From contig CAZBBC010000005.1 in assembly GCA_964489835.1 (NCBI GenBank), positions 1 through 64,000 of the forward strand: 64,000 nt of DNA, written 5' to 3'. Shown piece after piece: positions 53,768 to 61,512 of the stretch. Position numbers and translations under genes: made by a program. Source of the DNA: CAZBBC01 sp964489835 (GTDB lineage Bacteria; Calditrichota; Calditrichia; JAJRVZ01). The notes beneath the pieces were generated by a model. The model was given only the letters and a program-made list of their open reading frames with translations, ran no database searches and had not been told where the DNA came from. The stretch's first letter is position 1; each line of letters begins with the position of its first letter.

Positions 53768-56503
53768 ATGAATCAGCAAAAAATATTAATCACTTTTTTA
53801 TTGTGTTTATCGCTGGTTTATATCCTACCGGCTCAGAGCTGGCATCCTGAAATCACTCACCGACCGCGACTGGTTTTGCTGGAATCGGAAATTGACACGA
53901 TTCGTGCGCGACTTTCCGAAGGTGTTTATAATCAACTTTGGAGCAATGATTATACCAGCAGAAAAGGAGCTGCCGTTAATGGTATTTATCAAAAAGCAGG
54001 AGAAGAGCAGGATATAAGTCCCAATACGGAAGAAACGCCGCGAGCCTATGCCGATGTCCGGGCCTGGATCGCCAAACATGCTGCCTTTGTTTATACTATC
54101 AATAAAAGGGCAAACGGTATTGATAGTCTTAATGCATTTACCGGAGAATCCGATCCCCATCCGCGGGACTGGTATAAAGATCATGCCCTGGAATATTTAC
54201 AAACCATTGACCCGGGGGTGTTAGGACCCACAAATCCTTTTGACTTTGTAGACAAGGCTATCTTTGTGGACAACTGGCAATGGCGGGTCAAAGAATTGAT
54301 CAATTACTGTCAGGCCTATGACATGCTATTGGGTGTCGGGGTGGCGGTCCCGGATACGGTTAAAACTCTTCTGGATCTATTTGCTCATAATCTGTTCCAG
54401 AAATATGCATTGGTCCAATCGATCCCACAGCAGGTTGGTTTCGACTTCTATCTTATTAGTAAGAATAATCATCGTTTAATGCTCGCGGCTGCCCTGGGCC
54501 AGGCGGCGGTTACTTTAAACGATTCTGAAAACGCCGGTGCTTGGATTCAACTGGCGATGAGTGTGATTCAGTACGTTCTATTTGAAGACGGTAATGAAGC
54601 TTATCAAAGTCTCCGGCAAGTGGATGCGGATGGCGGCTATGCGGAGGGTCCCTACTATTTAAAATATGTTTTAAAGCATCTGATCCCGTTCTTTATCGCC
54701 ATGCGAAATTTTAACGGTGACTGGACAGAGGAATATACCTATGAAAATATTCCGCGCTCTATACAATCGCCCTGGTTTGATCCGGAATACCAGAAAATTT
54801 ACGACTGGATAACCAAGATCCGTATGCCTGAGGGACGGTTACCTGCGTTGGAGGATTCATACCAGGATCATTACCTGCCTGATCTGGCGGTCTTTGGGGG
54901 ATATTATTCCTGGCCTTATCAGTCATTCGATGATCAGCTTACTAAGGAGGCTTTATTAAACCAGCAACTAACCGATCCTTTTGATTTGAGGATCGAATAT
55001 GTGGTCGCCGGAAATGCCGGAGAAACAGAGGTGCCACCGGGGTGGGAAAATGTTCAGGTTTTGCCGGAAGCCGGCAGTGCTGTCTTCCGGAGTGACTGGG
55101 GAACAGAGGCCCTATATCTCCATTTATACGGTCAACACGATTCGGCCCGGGAATCAGGATCGACCCATGATCATGCCGATGTGACCAGTTTTATTCTGGG
55201 GTATATGGGACAGGTTTTGGCACTGGATGCAGGATATATAAAATGGGATCAACATTATCGTGTCAATAAACCAGAAAATCATAATTTGATCCTGGTTGAC
55301 GGCTATGGTCCCAGGCCACCCTCTGGTCCTATTGTGCGGGTCAATGGTTTTACTCTATCTATCAAAAATGCGCCCAGTCCCACCGATGGTTCCTTTACCA
55401 CAACCTATATCGCCGACAATTTTTCATATGTGGATGTACAAACCGAATACGGTCAGCGGTATGAACTGGTCGATTCTCTGGACCAACAGGAAGCCTGGGA
55501 ATATGTTGAGAGTGACACCACTGAATTTTCTATGAATAGAGGGGTTCTGTTTGTTGATAATCGTTATTTTGTTATCTGTGATGATCTGGATAATTTAGAT
55601 AGTGATTTGAAAAATTATCAGTTTTTATTACATGGTAATGGTGGCGGTACAAGCGGCGGTACCTATGAATCAATCCTTAATGGTGCGGTTTGGACGAGGG
55701 ACAATGTCAAATTGACGACCCAGATTACCGCCTTAAACGGAGGGGTAAACTTTAGTGATTCTTTATATACCCATGGAGACGGGTTCAATACCCCTAAGAC
55801 GCACACCTGCCTCCGGGCCACAAAGGAGGCGGTGGATACAAAATATTTAAGTGTCTTATTTCCGGACGTAACTGACCGTACGGCGGATTTCTTTGAACAG
55901 AGTAACGATACATCGGCCGGTTTCCTGGTCAACCGTGATCCATTGGCATCTGAAGGACGTTATGACTTTATTTTTACTCAAAAAGACCAGGATTCTTTAT
56001 ATATTCCTGAACAAACGTTTGGGTCGATGACGATAAAATCTATCCATACCGATGCCGAGCTATTGGTCATGAGTTTTGATAAACAGGATCCGGATAATCC
56101 TGAATCAATGAAGATCTTTGGTAAGTCAATTTCATATTTGACCTATGATGACGGTTATTTTATTTTTAAACCGGATAGCAGTATTACCTCTAATTTTAGT
56201 ATTATTACAGGAACGCCTGCCAATGTCAGTCGTGTACCCACGAAATATACATTGGCCCAGAATCATCCCAATCCATTTAATCCGAAAACAGTTATCAGTT
56301 ATCAGTTGGCAGGTGGCAGTGACGTTGAATTGAGTATTTATAATCTGCTTGGGCAAAAGGTTGCAACACTGGTTTCGGAAAGACGGAAAGCCGGATATCA
56401 TCAAGTGGAATGGGATGCATCGTTATATGCGAGCGGGATTTATTATTATAAAATTGTGGCTGGAGAATTTCGATCGGTTAAAAAAATGATACTGCTCAAA
56501 TAA
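53768..56503 (+). CDS. Secreted heparinase II/III-family polysaccharide lyase with Por/FlgD-type tail
   Basis: 911 residues from the ATG at 53768 (GGAGGA 8 nt upstream; a TTG at 53762 is discarded). Signal peptide ~1-22; a helical toroid ~60-400; a heparinase II/III beta-sandwich ~430-700 with the motif S-T-H-D-H-A-D-V-T-S-F-I-L-G (~472) and N-H-N; and a C-terminal ~80-residue sorting domain that begins L-A-Q-N-H-P-N-P-F-N-P-K-T and ends K-K-M-I-L-L-K, the FlgD/Por type. It should cleave an acidic polysaccharide (uronate-containing), outside the cell. Orthologues in alginate, heparin or oligoalginate use share this layout. Confidence 0.88.
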   Translation: MNQQKILITFLLCLSLVYILPAQSWHPEITHRPRLVLLESEIDTIRARLSEGVYNQLWSNDYTSRKGAAVNGIYQKAGEEQDISPNTEETPRAYADVRAWIAKHAAFVYTINKRANGIDSLNAFTGESDPHPRDWYKDHALEYLQTIDPGVLGPTNPFDFVDKAIFVDNWQWRVKELINYCQAYDMLLGVGVAVPDTVKTLLDLFAHNLFQKYALVQSIPQQVGFDFYLISKNNHRLMLAAALGQAAVTLNDSENAGAWIQLAMSVIQYVLFEDGNEAYQSLRQVDADGGYAEGPYYLKYVLKHLIPFFIAMRNFNGDWTEEYTYENIPRSIQSPWFDPEYQKIYDWITKIRMPEGRLPALEDSYQDHYLPDLAVFGGYYSWPYQSFDDQLTKEALLNQQLTDPFDLRIEYVVAGNAGETEVPPGWENVQVLPEAGSAVFRSDWGTEALYLHLYGQHDSARESGSTHDHADVTSFILGYMGQVLALDAGYIKWDQHYRVNKPENHNLILVDGYGPRPPSGPIVRVNGFTLSIKNAPSPTDGSFTTTYIADNFSYVDVQTEYGQRYELVDSLDQQEAWEYVESDTTEFSMNRGVLFVDNRYFVICDDLDNLDSDLKNYQFLLHGNGGGTSGGTYESILNGAVWTRDNVKLTTQITALNGGVNFSDSLYTHGDGFNTPKTHTCLRATKEAVDTKYLSVLFPDVTDRTADFFEQSNDTSAGFLVNRDPLASEGRYDFIFTQKDQDSLYIPEQTFGSMTIKSIHTDAELLVMSFDKQDPDNPESMKIFGKSISYLTYDDGYFIFKPDSSITSNFSIITGTPANVSRVPTKYTLAQNHPNPFNPKTVISYQLAGGSDVELSIYNLLGQKVATLVSERRKAGYHQVEWDASLYASGIYYYKIVAGEFRSVKKMILLK

Positions 56504-56535
56504 TGCCAACCTAGGAATCAACGCGACATAAATTC

Positions 56536-57360
56536 CTAATTACCAGCCAGGGTCACGGAAATCCAAATCTCCTCACCATCCATATCGGGCATGGAACGAT
56601 TGCCACCTCTCATGCCACCGCCTCTCATTCCACCACCAGGCATACCAGCACCGGGACGGCCTCTGTCCATACCGCCACCGCGCATACCGGTACCTCTTCT
56701 CTCGGCCATTTGTTCCTCTATTTCTTTCTTTTTTTCTTCATTCAATCCGGAAATTTCCAAACCGATCATTATTTCATTCGCAGCGGATATTTTTAAATAA
56801 CCGATAGATCCATTTGTCGGCGTGAGGGGTATACTAAATTCGAAACAATACAAACCGTCCTGATAACCGGCACTGGCATAGAAACCGGCTGTTTCTTTAA
56901 TCGAAATACCGGTTAAAGAATCATTTTTTGCCAGTGTGAATTGCCCCTTTGGTTCAGGGACTCGTGGGCGACTATTTCCACCACGATCTTTATCCGACTC
57001 TCCGTTAAACCTCCGGGACCTGACCAGATCTTTTAGATTTTCATCTTTGTAGTGGATACCGAGGGTTTTTTCTTCCTGATCCTCAACATTAATCCAAACC
57101 GTAAAACCGCGCCTGGCAAACGTTTGAGCCAGTCTCTGATCATTGAAACGAACCATAAAGTCGATGGAGCGATCATCATTTACAACACCATAAACCAGAT
57201 TCATATCTTCCTGATATTGCAAGGGAAGGCCGTCCCAGTCTTTACCGTTTCCATCGATGACTACCGGTTGCGTTTTCCATGTGCTTTCTATTTTTTCCCC
57301 GCAACTGACAAGTGCTGACATGACCAAAACCCAGATTATATTTTTTTTAAATGCACCCAT
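56536..57360 (-). CDS. Lipoprotein with CBM9-like domain and Met/Gly-rich tail
   Basis: 274 residues from the ATG at 57360, which has AGGAG 8 nt upstream (ATG at 57381 discarded). Lipobox V-S-C (Cys19); a beta-sandwich similar to CBM9/DOMON (I-D-G-N-G-K-D-W-D-G-L, then M-V-R-F-N-D-Q-R-L); and a C-terminal run of about 40 residues of alternating G, M, R and P (M-R-G-G-G-M repeated). The Met-rich stretch could bind Cu(I) or be disordered. It is convergent with the heparinase-like gene and lies downstream of the LTxxQ-repeat gene on the same strand. Confidence 0.7.
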   Translation of the reverse strand: MGAFKKNIIWVLVMSALVSCGEKIESTWKTQPVVIDGNGKDWDGLPLQYQEDMNLVYGVVNDDRSIDFMVRFNDQRLAQTFARRGFTVWINVEDQEEKTLGIHYKDENLKDLVRSRRFNGESDKDRGGNSRPRVPEPKGQFTLAKNDSLTGISIKETAGFYASAGYQDGLYCFEFSIPLTPTNGSIGYLKISAANEIMIGLEISGLNEEKKKEIEEQMAERRGTGMRGGGMDRGRPGAGMPGGGMRGGGMRGGNRSMPDMDGEEIWISVTLAGN

Positions 57361-57381
57361 ATTTACTTCTCCTATATTCAT

Positions 57382-57614
57382 TTTTATTTTAGACTGGATA
57401 ACAGGATAAACAAGATAAAAATAATTTATTAATTGTATTAATGATGATTATCTTACATATGTAGAGACGTCCCGGCGGGACGTCTCTAAGCATATACAAT
57501 TGCCAGTAATGAAATCCTGTTATCCTGTTATGTTAAAAAACAAGCAAAAAATAAACATACATATTCGCCGCCTATGATACTAATTCATCAAGATCAATTG
57601 TTGGCTCGAGGATT
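57382..57614. other. Gap with a perfect palindromic repeat
   Basis: 233 bp between the Met-rich lipoprotein gene and the LTxxQ gene. It holds the palindrome at 57462-57488 and GGATAACAGGATAAACAAGAT-like copies of a GACAGGAT repeat at both sides. No gene. Confidence 0.55.
57462..57488. repeat. Perfect 13-bp inverted repeat (GACGTCCC hairpin)
   Basis: TAGAGACGTCCCG (57462-57474) and CGGGACGTCTCTA (57476-57488) around one central G. This is the form of a REP/extragenic palindrome widespread in environmental bacteria. No T-run follows, so a terminator role is unlikely. Confidence 0.75.
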
Positions 57615-58427
57615 CTATTTCTCTTCATGCTTCATATCAAATTCATCGGTCATTGTTTTAACGGCTTTGTGGATTTCCTCACGGGAAGCACCACTTGCCC
57701 GCATTTCCCCGATCCTTGTGCGTACCGCCTGACGTTGTTCATCGGTTAAAAATGGCCATTTCTCCCCGTGTCTGCCCGGCTTTTCCGGAATTTCAATGCC
57801 ATAGCCTTTGAGCATTTCCGTGACCGCCGCATGGATCTCTTCTCTGCCGGCCTTATTTTCCCTCATAGATTCAACTTTTTCCCGTATCGCCATCCGTTGC
57901 TCTTCGTTCAGGTCGATTCCCGGGAATCCGTGAGGGAAACCTTCCCCTCTCCCCATCCGCTGAAGAGAATCACTTGGCACATCAACCCCAAATTCTTTGA
58001 ACATTTTCTGAACCTCTGCATGTATTTCCTTACGGGAAGCCCCTTGTTCATGTAATTGATCAACTTTCTCTTTCAGTGCGGATCTTTGTTCCTCATTAAG
58101 ATCCTTAAAATGTCTTCCCATGAATCTGCCCGGTCTGTGTTCCCGCATTGGGGGAAATAGTGTCGCGTCATCCGGTACATCGAGGCCATACTCTTTTAAC
58201 ATTTCTTTGACTTTTTCATGGATAATCTCCGGCGATTCCCCGCTGTCATGGAGATCCCTGACCGTGTTTTTAATGGTTTCCCTCTGCTCTGCTGTTAATT
58301 GATCCATGTAATTAAAACGCGGGCCTTTTTTTAAATGATCCGCAGCAATTAGATTAACAGGATTGAAAGTGATCGTTAATAAAAGAGCGATAAACAGCAA
58401 GCCTGAAAGAATTAATGATTTTTTCAT
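57615..58427 (-). CDS. Periplasmic protein with four tandem LTxEQR repeats (Spy-like)
   Basis: 270 residues from the ATG at 58427 (GGAGGA 6 nt upstream). A signal peptide (~1-28) is followed by four tandem repeats of ~55-60 residues, each of the form L-(T/N)-x-E-Q-R-x-x-(I/L)-(K/R)...E/I-I-H-x-x-V-x-x-M-x-x-x-(F/Y)-G-(V/L/I)-x-(V/I)-P. LTxxQ is the mark of Spy/CpxP/CnrX-type periplasmic chaperones and metal sensors. It lies between the ECF sigma module and the Met-rich lipoprotein gene. Probably an envelope-stress chaperone or metal binder (inference). Confidence 0.75.
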   Translation of the reverse strand: MKKSLILSGLLFIALLLTITFNPVNLIAADHLKKGPRFNYMDQLTAEQRETIKNTVRDLHDSGESPEIIHEKVKEMLKEYGLDVPDDATLFPPMREHRPGRFMGRHFKDLNEEQRSALKEKVDQLHEQGASRKEIHAEVQKMFKEFGVDVPSDSLQRMGRGEGFPHGFPGIDLNEEQRMAIREKVESMRENKAGREEIHAAVTEMLKGYGIEIPEKPGRHGEKWPFLTDEQRQAVRTRIGEMRASGASREEIHKAVKTMTDEFDMKHEEK

Positions 58428-58439
58428 TTTGTCCTCCAA

Positions 58440-58841
58440 TCTTAAAATGGTTTTTTAATATTTCATTTTGTAAAACTCTGATGCGTTTTTCAAAAGGTTA
58501 GACAACCGGACGGGGATTTTATTCCATTGAAGATATAAAAGGAAAAGAAGGGCAGGTAAGAGAAGGGAACCGGGAAATTCCAAATAACAAGCACCAAATA
58601 GCAAATAAATCCGAAATTCGAATATCCAATTCCCTTCCATAGGCCGGCAGGCGAAACAAATATCAAATATAAATGACTTAAATTCAAAACCTGTCAATTT
58701 AACAGATAAGATTCAAAATTTTGGTTATTTGGAATTGGGAATTATTTGGGATTTGGGATTTGGTTCTTGGGATTTTTTTTCCTATTTCCTACTTCCCACG
58801 TCTTACTTCCTACTTACAGTTCCCAATTCCCAATTTTTTAA
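58440..58841. other. Non-coding gap with A/T-rich direct and inverted repeats
   Basis: ~400 bp in which the segments AATTCCAAATAAC (58577-58589) and their inverse GTTATTTGGAATT (near 58723-58735) frame a region of TTTGGGATTTGGGATTTGG runs (58745-58770) and TTCCCAATTCCCAATT near 58823. Short frames here are repeats read as protein and are not called as genes. It separates the Spy-like gene from the LTxxQ gene. Confidence 0.5.
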
Positions 58842-59249
58842 TCAATCTTTCGGTCTTCGCCTGTCAAATTTTTCTCTGGGCTTTCTGGGGAATGGCGGTC
58901 TTTCCATTAATCTCTTTTTTAAACGTTCCAGCTGATCGGGCCTGAGTACCGGTTCCAGCTCTTTAAGCAGGGAATCGGCATGGTTTTTTATCCGCTCCAT
59001 GCCCTCTTTTCCAAATTCAAGCATTTTCTGGTGGTTTTTTATCAGAATGTCATTTATGGCTTCTCTCTGTTCCGGATCCGGCTGAATCACCTCAATCAGG
59101 CGTTGTGTAAAGCCTTCCGGTGTTCTAAACCGGGCAATCCGGTCTTCAAATAAATTACGTCTTACCATCGTGCTGCCCATGGCACCAATAATTATTCCTA
59201 TTAAAAGGGCACCGATAATGACAAGGATTGATTTTGTTTTTGTATTCAT
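58842..59249 (-). CDS. Spy/CpxP-like periplasmic protein
   Basis: 135 residues: one signal/anchor helix ~8-30 and a helical hairpin with D-P-E-Q-R-E-A-I-N-D and L-R-P-D-Q-L-E-R-L-K-K-R, LTxxQ-like repeats of the Spy/ZraP/CnrX group. A basic C-terminus (R-K-P-R-E-K-F-D-R-R-R) follows. It lies 2 bp after the anti-sigma gene with GGAGG 7 nt before the ATG, so the sigma-antisigma-Spy order matches metal-sensing ECF systems such as CnrYXH. Confidence 0.82.
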   Translation of the reverse strand: MNTKTKSILVIIGALLIGIIIGAMGSTMVRRNLFEDRIARFRTPEGFTQRLIEVIQPDPEQREAINDILIKNHQKMLEFGKEGMERIKNHADSLLKELEPVLRPDQLERLKKRLMERPPFPRKPREKFDRRRPKD

Positions 59250-59251
59250 TT

Positions 59252-59677
59252 TTATTCCTCCATTGCAAGTGTTAGTGTCGGATCATAAACTTCATCCAGG
59301 GTTACCTCCGGGACAGCCAGTGCGCCTTCGAGAGAGATTTGTCCGCTCGAACCGATATTGTAGCCAATGGCAATGACAATTAAAACAGTGGCGGCAATAG
59401 CAACCGGTCTGAATAAAGCAAATAACCTTTCAAAGAAAAGATCTTCTTCGTTTTCTTTATCAATATCATAAACTCTTCCCATGACCCGATCGGCGAAAAA
59501 CGGTTCGAAGGACTGTTTTTTTCCGGAAGCAATATTGTCACGAAGGGCAGAGATTCTATCTTTTTCAATTTTTAAGTCTGATGATTGTCTCAGTGCTATA
59601 TCGAGCTGTTTTTTTTCTTCCGGACTAAGATCAGTGTCGAAAGAGCGGTAAAGTAACTTTTTTAATTTTTCATCCAT
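59252..59677 (-). CDS. Anti-sigma factor
   Basis: 141 residues: a cytoplasmic N-domain with L-S-P-E-E-K-K-Q-L-D-I-A-L-R, no zinc-finger CxxC, a TM helix ~97-115 (V-A-I-A-A-T-V-L-I-V-I-A-I-G-Y-N-I-G), and a short outside tail. Overlaps the sigma-factor gene by 8 nt with GGAGG at 6 nt. Controls the co-encoded ECF factor, presumably by membrane sequestration. Confidence 0.85.
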   Translation of the reverse strand: MDEKLKKLLYRSFDTDLSPEEKKQLDIALRQSSDLKIEKDRISALRDNIASGKKQSFEPFFADRVMGRVYDIDKENEEDLFFERLFALFRPVAIAATVLIVIAIGYNIGSSGQISLEGALAVPEVTLDEVYDPTLTLAMEE

Positions 59678-60230
59678 TGTTCACCTCCATGATAGGTGAA
59701 AGTATTTGTTTTAATTTTTGCTGGCCCCGGGCCAACCGGGATAAAACGGTACCGACGGGTAATTTTAGGATCTTGGCTGTTTCTTCCGTCGAATATCCAT
59801 CAATTAAGCGCAGGACAATTACCGACCGGAATTTAGGGGTCAGTTTTTCAATGGCCCGCCGGACAAATTCCTTATCTTCCTGTTCTCCCTTACCGTTGCC
59901 CGGATTAGCGATATCATCTAATCCTTCCTCTGAGAAGGAATAAAAGTGATGCCGTCTCTGACGGCGTCTCAATTCGTTGATCGAAAGATTGATCGCAATA
60001 CGGGTAAGATAAGTACCAACGGTGGACTCTCCGCGAAATTTATCTAATGCTTTGTAAAAACGGATAAAGACTTCCTGACCCACGTCATCGACTTCGGAAC
60101 ATTTGCCGAGCATACCGATCACCGTCGCCGCTACCAGTGACTCATAGCGCTTAATCAGCTCTTTAAAAAGGGATGTGTTGCCCTTGCGAATTTTCTGGAT
60201 AATCTGCAAATCGTCCATGGGATCGGTCAA
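59670..60230 (-). CDS. ECF-family RNA polymerase sigma factor
   Basis: 186 residues: region 2 with D-D-V-G-Q-E-V-F-I-R-F-Y-K-A-L-D-K-F-R-G, and region 4 with F-R-S-V-I-V-L-R-L-I-D-G-Y-S-T-E-E-T-A-K-I-L and V-G-T-V-L-S-R-L-A-R. No region 1 or 3. A TTG start (60230) has AAGGA 4-5 nt upstream; an ATG at 60218 is an alternative. It should transcribe the envelope module from 60230 to 56536 and possibly the neighbouring cbb3 genes. Confidence 0.95.
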   Translation of the reverse strand: MTDPMDDLQIIQKIRKGNTSLFKELIKRYESLVAATVIGMLGKCSEVDDVGQEVFIRFYKALDKFRGESTVGTYLTRIAINLSINELRRRQRRHHFYSFSEEGLDDIANPGNGKGEQEDKEFVRRAIEKLTPKFRSVIVLRLIDGYSTEETAKILKLPVGTVLSRLARGQQKLKQILSPIMEVNNG

Positions 60231-60326
60231 TGGGTCCTTGTTTATCGGTTAGACAATGTGAAATTAATAATATTCCAGGAATTATAAAATTTTTGTATAT
60301 TATGCTATTATGACTAATAGCTTATA

Positions 60327-60404
60327 TCCACGGATTACACGGATTAAAACTAAAATAATAATAATTTTTAGATGAAATCCGTGCTAATCCGTGTAATCCG
60401 TGGA
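60327..60404. repeat. Perfect 20-bp inverted repeat (CCACGGATTACACGGATT)
   Basis: TCCACGGATTACACGGATTA (60327-60346) and TAATCCGTGTAATCCGTGGA (60385-60404) are exact reverse complements with a 38-bp A/T-rich loop. Fragments of the arm (CACGGATTAAAAC) occur at the ends of the 47553-47660 repeat. Typical of a REP/MITE-like element. Confidence 0.8.
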
Positions 60405-60418
60405 CAAATTCTTTTATG

Positions 60419-60457
60419 TTTGCAGCAGTGGGCTGTGGTATGAATAGATCAAATTAA
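60419..60457 (+). repeat. Right-end fragment of the ~110-bp repeat
   Basis: TTTGCAGCAGTGGGCTGTGG and TATGAATAGATCAAATTAA match 40096-40140 (TTGCAGCAATAGGCTGCGGC, ATGAATAG). It ends 18 bp before the ATG at 60475. Confidence 0.6.
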
Positions 60458-60474
60458 AAAGCAGATTGGTACCA

Positions 60475-60717
60475 ATGGAAAAAACGGTAAAGATATTTAC
60501 ACTCGAGAAAAAAGATGAAACACTTATTCCGCTGATACGAGAAACCTTTGCAGAGGAAAATATTGCCATTGAAATTCGAAGTAAGTATGATACGGCTTAT
60601 GATGGACTATTTATCGGTCAGAAAGGCCTGGCGGATATCTATGTAATGAAAAAGGACGCCAAACGATCTTTGGAAATACTTAACGATTTGCTGGTGGATC
60701 TTTCTTCCAGTCTTTAA
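60475..60717 (+). CDS. Small DUF2007-like putative signal-transducing protein
   Basis: 80 residues from the ATG at 60475: V-K-I-F-T-L-E-K-K-D-E, L-I-P-L-I-R-E-T-F-A-E-E-N-I-A-I-E-I-R, and I-Y-V-M-K-K-D-A-K-R-S-L-E-I-L, the pattern of DUF2007-type proteins. It is soluble. The stop region overlaps the convergent zinc-ribbon gene by 38 nt. A TTG at 60466 is a worse start. Function unknown. Confidence 0.7.
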   Translation: MEKTVKIFTLEKKDETLIPLIRETFAEENIAIEIRSKYDTAYDGLFIGQKGLADIYVMKKDAKRSLEILNDLLVDLSSSL

Positions 60718-61060
60718 CTATCTGAATGATTTCCCGTACAAATACCCCCTCGCATTCTTCCGGGCAGGGTTCCAGTCTAAATTTAAACAAACAATATTCC
60801 GGGCATTTCTCATCGCCCATCAAATTCCTGGAATAAACCGGGCCATTATAGAGATCTCTGAATTCTCCACTGAGCACAGACATCGTCGATTTACAGTAAA
60901 GATGATTAAAGAGAAAAAGACCACCATCGAGGTCCTGAAAATGGGCCTGGTAACCAACCAGTTTTATAGCCGGGTCGCTTAAAAACTTATCGCGCGACAG
61001 CCAGGAATGATTACAATTGGGACATTTTTTAAAGTGCTTTTTTCCGGAATCTGATTTCAT
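60680..61060 (-). CDS. Cysteine-rich zinc-ribbon-like protein of unknown function
   Basis: 126 residues with a CPNC pair near the start, then C-K-S-T, C-P-E-Y-C and C-P-E-E-C, so about nine Cys, likely metal-binding. It overlaps fixH by 4 nt (ATGA at 61057-61060), so it is the last gene of the ccoQ-P-G-H operon. No recognised family. Confidence 0.7.
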   Translation of the reverse strand: MKSDSGKKHFKKCPNCNHSWLSRDKFLSDPAIKLVGYQAHFQDLDGGLFLFNHLYCKSTMSVLSGEFRDLYNGPVYSRNLMGDEKCPEYCLFKFRLEPCPEECEGVFVREIIQIVKDWKKDPPANR

Positions 61061-61512
61061 CTAATTACCACCGTACCTTCTTCATAATAATCGGTTTGAT
61101 TTAGTTGCCAGAATATTTTTAACTTCCATAAGCCCGGGGACAAATGTTTTGTACTAACGGTGTGGCTACCGTCCGATAGCAGTTTTATAGCGATCAGCCG
61201 GTCCATCCGCGCATCGGAGGGGCGGAATAATAAAACATTTCCACTGATTAATCCATATTCCAGATTGGCCGGAAAATTTATCGTAAGTAATTTATCATCA
61301 CTGTCATATTTCCAGATAACCGGATCAGATAATGACTTTGATCGTTGGATGCGATCAATTTGATTTTGGTACATTATTTCCTGCGTATAATAATCCTTCG
61401 TCACCAGATCATTGTTCTGATATTGTGAAAAAATGACAAATGCCACCAATAGCAGTATGAATAAAAGGTAAACAGAAGCAATAGCCAGCGGCCAGAGACT
61501 GGATTTTCTCAT
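61057..61512 (-). CDS. fixH: FixH-like cbb3 oxidase assembly protein
   Basis: 151 residues: one N-terminal TM helix ~9-30, then a periplasmic domain with D-Y-Y-T-Q-E-I-M-Y-Q-N-Q-I-D-R-x-R/S (the family's K-D-Y-Y-x-x-x-x-x-Y-q motif) and a beta-rich part (P-G-L-W-K-L-K-I-F-W). It overlaps ccoG by 4 nt. FixH/CcoH helps assemble the cbb3-type oxidase. Confidence 0.85.
   Translation of the reverse strand: MRKSSLWPLAIASVYLLFILLLVAFVIFSQYQNNDLVTKDYYTQEIMYQNQIDRIQRSKSLSDPVIWKYDSDDKLLTINFPANLEYGLISGNVLLFRPSDARMDRLIAIKLLSDGSHTVSTKHLSPGLWKLKIFWQLNQTDYYEEGTVVIR

Larger units (their letters stand above)
60231..60474. other. Gap with a large perfect hairpin and a repeat end
   Basis: Divergent region between the sigma-factor gene and a small + strand gene. 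It holds the inverted repeat at 60327-60404 and the ATGAATAG repeat end at 60419-60457, the same pair of motifs seen in the 40027/47553 repeats. No further gene. Confidence 0.6.

Noticed and set aside
56504..56535. GG-N10-GC element on the - strand near 56506 as a sigma-54 promoter
   Set aside because: It lies between two convergent gene ends, has no TTTGC-like -12 box, and would transcribe only antisense to the heparinase-like gene.
58455..58945. Short frames in the A/T-rich repeat region before the Spy-like gene
   Set aside because: They translate direct and inverted repeats and have no coding features.
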